Origin: Isoetes taiwanensis
Taxonomy: Eukaryota > Streptophyta > Lycopodiopsida > Isoetales > Isoetaceae
NCBI GenBank assembly: GCA_021234155.1
Contig: JAJEKV010000797.1
Location: forward strand, 25,433-89,432
Direction of reading: 5' to 3'
DNA: 64,000 nucleotides
In this document: piece after piece, positions 57,930-64,000 of the stretch
Position numbering within the stretch: position 1 is the first letter of the stretch
Layout: every line of letters begins with the position of its first letter
Position numbers and translations under genes: made by a program
Notes under the pieces: model-generated
The model's input: only the letters and a program-made list of their open reading frames with translations
Databases searched by the model: none
Told to the model about the DNA's origin: nothing

Positions 57930-58880
57930 CGAAGATTTCTCTTCGCGAGTTTGATAAATCTAGAAGGCAAGATCCAAATCCAGGTTCACCCATCGGCTAG
58001 CTCGACATCAGCGAAGTCTGCTCCAATGCTCCCAGATAAATATGGCGACTTCTCTGATGTTTTTGACAAAGTCAAGGCCAGCAAACTCCCAGAGCATCGT
58101 CCATATGATTGTCCTATTGATTTGCAGCCGGGGACCACGCCGCCATATGGTCCGATATATGGTCTATCTCCCGCGGAGTTGAAGGTTTTGCGGGACTATA
58201 TTGAAGAGAATTTAGCCACTGGCTTCATTCGACATTCTCAGTCCCCTGCTGGAGCGCCTATCTTCTTCGTCAAAAAGAAGGATGGTTCGCTGCGTCTGGT
58301 CCTTGATTATCGTGGCCTCAATAATCCGCTTCCTCTGATCCCAGAGTTGTTGGAACGACTCCAAGGTGCGCACTATTTTACGAAGATTGATCTTCGGGGT
58401 TCCTATAATCTTATTCGGATCCGGGAGGGTGATGAGTGGAAAACAGCCTTTCGTACTCGGTATGGCCATTTTGAGTACACAGTTATGCCGTTTGGACTTA
58501 CCAATGCTCCGGCAGTATTCCAGCATATGGCCAATGATGTTTTTCGAGAGTTCTTAGACACTTTTGTTATCATCTATTTGGATGATATCCTTATTTATTC
58601 TAAGACTCTCGAAGAACATGAAAGACATGTTCGACAGGTCCTTCAAAAGCTTCGTAAGCATGGATTATATGCCAAACTTGAGAAGTGCCAGTTCAAACAG
58701 GATAATGTGGAGTTCCTTGGCTATCGCATCACACCACATGGAGTCTTTATCGATCCTGAAAAGGTCAAGATTTGTGCAGGGTGGCAAACACCTTCATCCG
58801 ATTCGAGATGTTCGGTGTTTTTGGGTTTGCCAATTTCTATCGGCGTTTCATCCGGGATTATTCGGAGATTGCTCTTCCTT
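57930..58880 (+). pseudogene. Gypsy reverse transcriptase
   Basis: A long open frame carries LPEHRPYDCPIDL, SPAGAPIFFVKKKDGSLRLVLDYRGLNN, FTKIDLRGSYNLIRI, VMPFGLTNAPAVFQ and the catalytic YLDD at 58575-58586 (IIYLDDILIYSK). KCQFKQDNVEFLGYRI follows. About seven residues normally found after LDYRGLN are missing in frame. The frame is lost after about 58800, where the RNase H connection (LGLANFYRRFI) is read in another frame. As read it could not make full RT-RNase H. Confidence 0.93.
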
Positions 58881-59340
58881 TGACCGCGCCTCCTTGTCAA
58901 GGGCGTGCCATTCGAATGGACCGTGGGCGGAACCGCTTTTGTTACCACGAAGCATGCTTTCACCACGGCGCCAGTTCTTGCTCATGCAGATCCTTTGCGT
59001 CCATATGTTATTGAAGCGGATGCTTTGATTTTTGCGCTTGGTGGGATCTGTCATCACGGGAGGGGATGACCATGAATTGCATCCAATCGCCTATCATTCA
59101 CGAAAGTTTTCATTTCTTTGAAATCAACTATCCCATTTATGACAAGGAGTTGTTGGCGATAGTGGATTTTTTCGAGGAGTGGAGAGGCGTTTCTGGAGGG
59201 ATCTCCTTATAAGGTCACGATCTACCACGGATCACCGAAATCTCGAATATTTTCGATCCGCTCGAGTGCTCAACCGTCGCCAGGGCCGGTGGCATACTCA
59301 AGTATTATCCGGATTGATTTCGTGATCAAGAATGCCGTCT
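58880..59340 (+). pseudogene. Gypsy RNase H region (heavily frameshifted)
   Basis: Short pieces in different frames match the gypsy RNase H: ELHPIAYHSRKFS near 59080, YDKELLAIV near 59140 and a TDHRNLEYF-like stretch near 59230. At least five indels separate them. It would degrade RNA in the hybrid. Confidence 0.75.
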
Positions 59341-59365
59341 GGATCCCTCCAAGGAAAGCGATGCC

Positions 59366-60620
59366 TTGTCTCGACGCTCCTACCTTGAGCCCAAACTAGG
59401 TGATCCCGCATATGATCGGCAATCACGAGTTATTTTAGGGCCTGATCGGTTCCGACTTATGGCTCTCACTTTGTTCGAGAGGCCTCATGATCTGACCTTG
59501 TTGGAGTCTGTTCGAGCATTTCGCCCTCCGATCCATTGGCTCAAGATGTATTCTTACACCTTGGCGCCGCATCATCCTCTCGGCCAGATGGGATCGGACT
59601 ATGATCGTTTTGAGGTTCGAGATGGACTCGCCTCAAGTGATGGGCTTCTATATGTGCGAGATGGTGCTTCTAGGCTTCGGGTTCTTAGGGCTTGCCATGA
59701 TTTACCTCTGGCCGGACACTTTGGAGTAGCCAAGACTCTTGAACTTATTAGTCGAGAGTATTGGTGGCGGGTCTTCTTCGCTCTGTCGAAGCTTTTATTC
59801 GATCTGTGACATCTGGCTGTCGAGCCAAGGTTCCAAGGCATCTTCCTCATGGCCTACTTCAGCCTTTACCGGTTCAGGCCGGTCCTTGGAAGAGTATTTC
59901 GATTGGATTTTATTGTCGAGCTTCCATCCTCCCGGGGCCATGGCGCCATCCCATTTGTTGTTGACCGATTTTTTTCCAAGATGGCACATTTCGTTCCTTG
60001 CGGCACTTCTATCTCTAGTGAAGCCACAGCGGTTCTCTTGCTTCGAGAGGTGGTTCGACTCCATGGCTTACCAGATAACATTGTCAGTGACCGCGGCCCT
60101 CAATTTGTTGCCAGTTTTTGGAAGCGTCTATTGCAACTCTTGCATGTGGAACGTTCGCTCTCTTCTCGGACATCATCCGAGACCAATGGACAGGTGGGCG
60201 CACTAATCAAACCCTTGAGCGATATTTGCGATGCTTCATCAATTATCGCCAGGATGGTGGGTTGATTGGCTACGTTGGCGAATTTGCTTATAATAATTCT
60301 GTCCATGCCTCCACAGGCCAGACTTCGTTCTTTATTAATTTCGGCATGCATCCCCGGTGGTCTTTGATTGCTCCAGGATATGACTCAGTCAATCCCAGTG
60401 CCGAGGACAGGCTCGAGAAGCTCCGCATGCTTCAGGATGACATTCAGCACCATCTTCTCCAGGCCCAAGCACGTTATCGTCATCATGCGGATCGGCATCG
60501 TCGGGGCGCTCCTCATTTTGCGGTTGGTGATCTTGCTTGCGTCGGGATTTGCCGAAGCGGCTTCGCCCTTGTAACAAGCTCGACTCGACTACGGCTTAGG
60601 TCCCTATCGGATCATTGAAC
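59366..60620 (+). pseudogene. Gypsy integrase (frameshifted)
   Basis: The zinc-binding H2C2 region ([28 protein letters not shown]) lies at 59685-59770. The core has LDFIVELPSSRGH (first catalytic Asp, near 59905), VSDRGPQFVASFW (second, near 60085) and SSETNGQ (Glu, near 60178), so D,D-35-E is kept. NQTLERYLRCF, EFAYNNSVHASTGQTSFF and HADRHRRGAPHFAVGD follow. Shifts near 59810, 60210 and 60550 divide it. Integrase would insert the cDNA into the chromosome. Confidence 0.92.
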
Positions 60621-60639
60621 GAGTTGGTGATGCTGCTTT

Positions 60640-60960
60640 CCGTCTGGAGCTTCCGCCATCAGTCCGGCTTCACCCAGTGTTTCATGTGTCTTTGTTAGAA
60701 CCCTATATGGCGAATCCATTTCCGGATCGAGTACCTCCACCTCCATCACCAGTCGAGATTGATGATCATGAGGAGTTCGAGGTTAGAGATTCTGGACTCA
60801 AGTTTCTTCGTCGACGATTGTTTACCCGTCGATTGGGAAGGTTACTTCGCCAAGTGACGAGAACACGGGAGCCTGCCGAGAATCGACTAATGCGACAAAA
60901 TTGCGGAGTTTCACCGGCGTTACCCACATAAGCCAAGTCCGAAAGTACTTTCGCCCCGGC
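60640..60960 (+). pseudogene. Integrase C-terminus with degenerate chromodomain
   Basis: FRLELPPSVRLHPVFHVSLLEPY is followed by EIDDHEEFEV, the usual lead into a chromodomain. Beyond it the pieces REPAENR and, in another frame, KIAEFHRRYPHKP match the end of gypsy chromodomains. The middle is scrambled by indels and the usual W-x-G-Y core is not readable. Chromodomains guide insertion toward marked chromatin. Confidence 0.8.
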
Positions 60961-60984
60961 CGAGGGACTAAAATTCGCCATCGT

Positions 60985-60996
60985 AGGAGGGGATGG
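60985..60996 (+). promoter_or_regulatory. Polypurine tract
   Basis: AGGAGGGGATGG directly abuts the 3' LTR start (TGTGG) and would prime plus-strand synthesis. It contains one T. Confidence 0.85.
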
Positions 60997-61505
60997 TGTG
61001 GCGACCATACGGTATTAAGTATCATCACGAACATTATACTTCTATGTACAAAAGATGGGTCGTCACCGCGGATGCAAAGGGTAGTTGCACAAGACAAGGT
61101 TTGAGCTCGCAACCTTCCGATTCGCGAGTCACACACCCCTGCCAAGTCGCTACCAATAGTTGTTGAAGATATTCCTTCACGTCTTCCTCATATGTGGGAC
61201 TATCTCGAAGGTTCTAGAATATTCTAGAACCTAAATGCATCTTGTGACACTTGGCAGCGATCTCATCCATTGGAGTGGCGCGATCTGGACCGATTGGTCT
61301 AGATATATAAGGAGGCACCTCCTTCTTGTCAAACCATTCCGGTTCAACGCCAGTCTTGAGCCTTCTAGGCATCTGTCTCGTATTCCTGCTTGCCTTCGGG
61401 CTATTGTATTCTTGATTCCTGTTCATATTTCAGATTCTTTGCCGACTTCCGTATTTCTTGCGTATTTTCCACGTATTTTCCTTGTTTTCGAGTAGGTTCA
61501 TGACA
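60997..61505 (+). repeat. 3' LTR
   Basis: 509 bp. It starts TGTGGCGACC and ends TGACA, followed by the target duplication GTCTA. It differs from the 5' LTR by scattered substitutions, one-base gaps and a 13-base deletion near 61446. Confidence 0.93.
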
Positions 61506-61510
61506 GTCTA

Positions 61511-64000
61511 TTGTATATCTCGGGTGCTCACAGATATAGTGGAGAAACATGAGTTTAAAGTCATGTTTTACGGATTTAGCGCTTAGATCAGGAAGCTCCT
61601 TCACTTCGACTACCAAATGAGGAAGCAAGGAAGCACAACTATAGCCTAAGATCAAAATGGAAGAGCAAGTACGAAGGAGGAACGACCCGGCATCAACGAG
61701 CTCCCTAGAGGCAACAGGAGGATCAAAACTGACGGGCACAATCAAAACCACCGGAGGGTACCTCAAGACAAGAAGACGGCATAGCACTGAGGAACGTGAC
61801 AATGTCCAAGCCATGTGACCGAGGGGATCAAACAAGGAAGATTGGAAGCCGATGGAGGAGCAATTAGGTGAGGCGAGACGAGGCGAGCCGATAACTTGCA
61901 CGCGGACTTGCATGCAACTTGGTGAACCCAAGGATGGACGATTCAAAGAACAACTGCAGAAGAGAACAACTCCAGAGGAGTATAGCCAAAGAAATCGCAC
62001 ACAGCCTCAAGAGACGCCTCCAAATAGCTTCAAGTATCATGAAGGGGGGAACAATTACCGCCCGAGAACAGGATCAGGAAGCAGACTGAAATGTCGAAGC
62101 ATCAACGACCAGCACACCTTTAGTTAGAATGTGATGCAAAGCGTGTTGTGCAATAGCCAACAAACATCGGACGGCCCAAGTATATCAACAAGTCACTCCG
62201 GAGTACGAGCGGACGTACAAATAGGAGGATATAGATCGTCAACACCATTGCACCGGGAGGAACACCGATGACATTACCAAGGAGTAGGTGTGCAACTCGA
62301 AGGGAAGCATAAGGGGGACTTAATAGCTCTAGTAGTAATTGTAATTATGTAAGCTATATGCTTTGCATATATAGTTCCCTTGTTATTCCCTCCCTCCCAT
62401 AGCGTAACAAATCAAAGGAAGAGATGTCAGGCAATTGCAGGGGTGAAGCAACCAACATCCTCAACACTCTTCGGGCAACAAGAGGACTCGACGTATGAGA
62501 CGTCGATGGAGTCGAAGAAACAATATCGGATACAGAGTCGTCCTTTAGCTGCCAAGACAAAGAGTTCAAGATGAAAGATTTTTTTTCAACGGCGCCACCT
62601 TCAGGCTTTTGAAAAGCGGCATGGAGGATTCAAGTGATCAACTACACCATCAAAGCCACCAGCAATGAGAGGCTTCTAACGAACAAAGTCAACCTCTACA
62701 TAAAGAGGAGCCACCGTCAAGGAGACTGAAGTATCGAGCGACTCGGAAGAACGTCACCTTGCTACTTCAAGCAGGCAACGAGTGGATAAGCTTCTAACAA
62801 GCTCAAGGATCTAAGGCCATGGGGCCTAGTAGGGTAAATGTATAGACGGTAACATCCATATTGGGATTAGAAGGCATTTTCAGATATTCTCGCTGAAAGG
62901 ATTGCCCCAATATTGAGCTAAGCATCAAGGATTGGGAAGGAAATGCATAGGAGTAACTATAATTATACACGATTGTTAACAGACGTCCAACATATTGAAA
63001 CCACTTGGTGAGATTGATCACCTCGCTAAGAAGGAATCATTACTAGGATAATTGTTGACCATGTATAAATCTAGCACCTCCAAAAGAGTAATCCAACCGA
63101 AAGAAAAGAAGCAATCTAACAAGTCCGGCCAACTTGTTACGATGGCATCAATTCGATTGGTAGGAATATTCCAAGAGTTTAAATAACTAAGAAAGGGAAT
63201 CTCTAGAATATAAAAGAATAATACATATAAGGTACATCTAAAATAAGAATTATAGTAATCAAATAGTCTTTTGAGACAAAAGGAATTGTCGTCATGACAA
63301 AACCTTGTGGTTTAGAATTGTTCTAACTAAGTAGGTAACCCATAACTATATTGAAATAAATGATAACATAATATGTGCATCCATCTTAGATAGTTATATA
63401 TGTCAGCTAAGGCTAGTAAATTAATGCGCTAAGTAAGAAGCGTATAACCTCTTAAGGGGAGAGAATAGATATGACGTTGTGTACAACGTCGTTGAAGGGG
63501 TGCAGGACCATTTTCGTTTCGAAGAAAGTGGGAGGGCTCAATCTTATGATTGAACGTACTTGCATCGAATTGACCGACCCGTAGAATAGAGTTCACTCCG
63601 GCAATGGCCGAAGCGAATAGAGCGTAAGATAGATAGATACCTTAGTGCTCAGGAGGCCTTCAACGTGCGAGACTGACGTAGTAGCTAACTACACCAATGA
63701 AGTGGAGCAAAACTATGGGAGCAATGCAACGACCAAGTCACCTCCAAATTACTCCACGCCGGCTCAATGGGTGGATGCGTCCTAGCCTTAGGTAAGGGTG
63801 CCCATGCATAATAAGCTTTAATGTGTCTTATTGACAAGTTAAATATAGATCCTAATAACCACATAGAATTTGTTGTACATATATGTATCATAGGGAAATA
63901 AGTTAAATAACAACGGTAATGTGAGGTAGCATGTTAATTAATCCTTCGCAAGGATGCAATTCCTTCCAAGGATAGCTATATAACCTCGGGTCCTTATAAA
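61511..64000. other. No recognisable gene
   Basis: Frames are short. The stretch 61520-62800 is rich in AGGAG/AAGCA and has a 91-codon frame (61852-62127) that is Arg/Gln/Thr-rich, perhaps decayed retroelement interior, but no motif proves it. A small palindrome GACGTTGTGTACAACGTC lies near 63473. Confidence 0.4.

Larger units (their letters stand above)
55659..61505 (+). mobile_element. Complete Ty3/gypsy chromovirus
   Basis: A 5847-bp element with 5' LTR 55659-56177 and 3' LTR 60997-61505, both starting TGTG.CGACC and ending TGACA. It is flanked by the 5-bp duplication GTCTA (55654-55658 and 61506-61510). Order inside is gag, CCHC knuckle, protease, RT, RNase H, integrase, chromodomain-like tail, polypurine tract. 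Integrase after RT makes it Ty3/gypsy; the chromodomain-like tail makes it a chromovirus. Many one- or two-base indels break the frames, so it cannot make its own proteins as read here. The two LTRs agree at roughly nine of ten positions, with several small gaps. Confidence 0.95.

Noticed and set aside
1-64000. CRISPR arrays, operons, riboswitches, bacterial-type systems
   Set aside because: The window shows plant introns and retroelements; no regularly spaced identical repeats with unique spacers were seen, and bacterial features are not expected.
1-64000. Functional tRNA, rRNA or snRNA genes
   Set aside because: Only tRNA-like relics and a PBS were found; none closes an acceptor stem, and no rRNA core sequence was recognised.

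Overview
This window looks like nuclear DNA from a land plant with a large, transposon-filled genome. It is AT-rich and gene-poor, with spliced gene fragments, plant-type calcium pump, cytochrome P450 and PLS-type PPR sequences, and many decayed LTR, LINE, CACTA and Helitron elements. The LINE reverse transcriptase C-termini and the PPR style remind me most of ferns or other seed-free plants, with gymnosperms the next candidate. That assignment is inference from family style only.

Layout. 0-11 kb holds no recognisable gene: foldback repeats with a GGAAACCCTTCCGG core, minisatellites and two Helitron 3' ends. 12.0-13.0 kb is a truncated P450 exon followed by an inverted copy of itself. 15.8-18.9 kb is a Ty1/copia element that lost its RT/RNase H half. 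18.9-24.5 kb is a minus-strand LINE ending in a (TATTC)n tail. 26.2-27.8 kb is the one gene that looks intact, a two-exon P450 on the minus strand. 28.9-32.0 kb holds two adjacent decayed gene fragments with introns, an ACA-type Ca2+-ATPase 5' part and a Nudix hydrolase. A PPR remnant (34.6 kb), a LINE remnant (35-36 kb) and a minus-strand TNP2-type CACTA transposase region with a SET-like ORF beside it (36.5-39.4 kb) follow. 44.3-47.3 kb is the 5' part of a second LINE. 47.3-50.8 kb is a repeat block containing a ~2 kb duplication. 51.6-52.3 kb is a complete non-autonomous CACTA element. 52.7-53.8 kb joins a LINE fragment to a broken histone H3-like sequence. 55.7-61.5 kb is a complete but frameshifted Ty3/gypsy chromovirus with LTRs and a 5-bp target duplication.

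Most sequence here is transposon-derived, and nothing suggests an operon-like or cooperative gene set. Host-gene pieces (P450, ACA, Nudix, PPR, H3) are scattered among four Helitron-type 3' ends, which fits gene capture or duplication by mobile elements, though no Helitron 5' end or RepHel gene was identified.

The most interesting signal is in the gypsy element. The 12 bases starting 32 bp downstream of the LTR TATA box are exactly complementary to 12 bases lying two bases beyond the 5' LTR, where a tRNA-binding site would normally be. This is the arrangement of Tf1/sushi-type self-primed reverse transcription.
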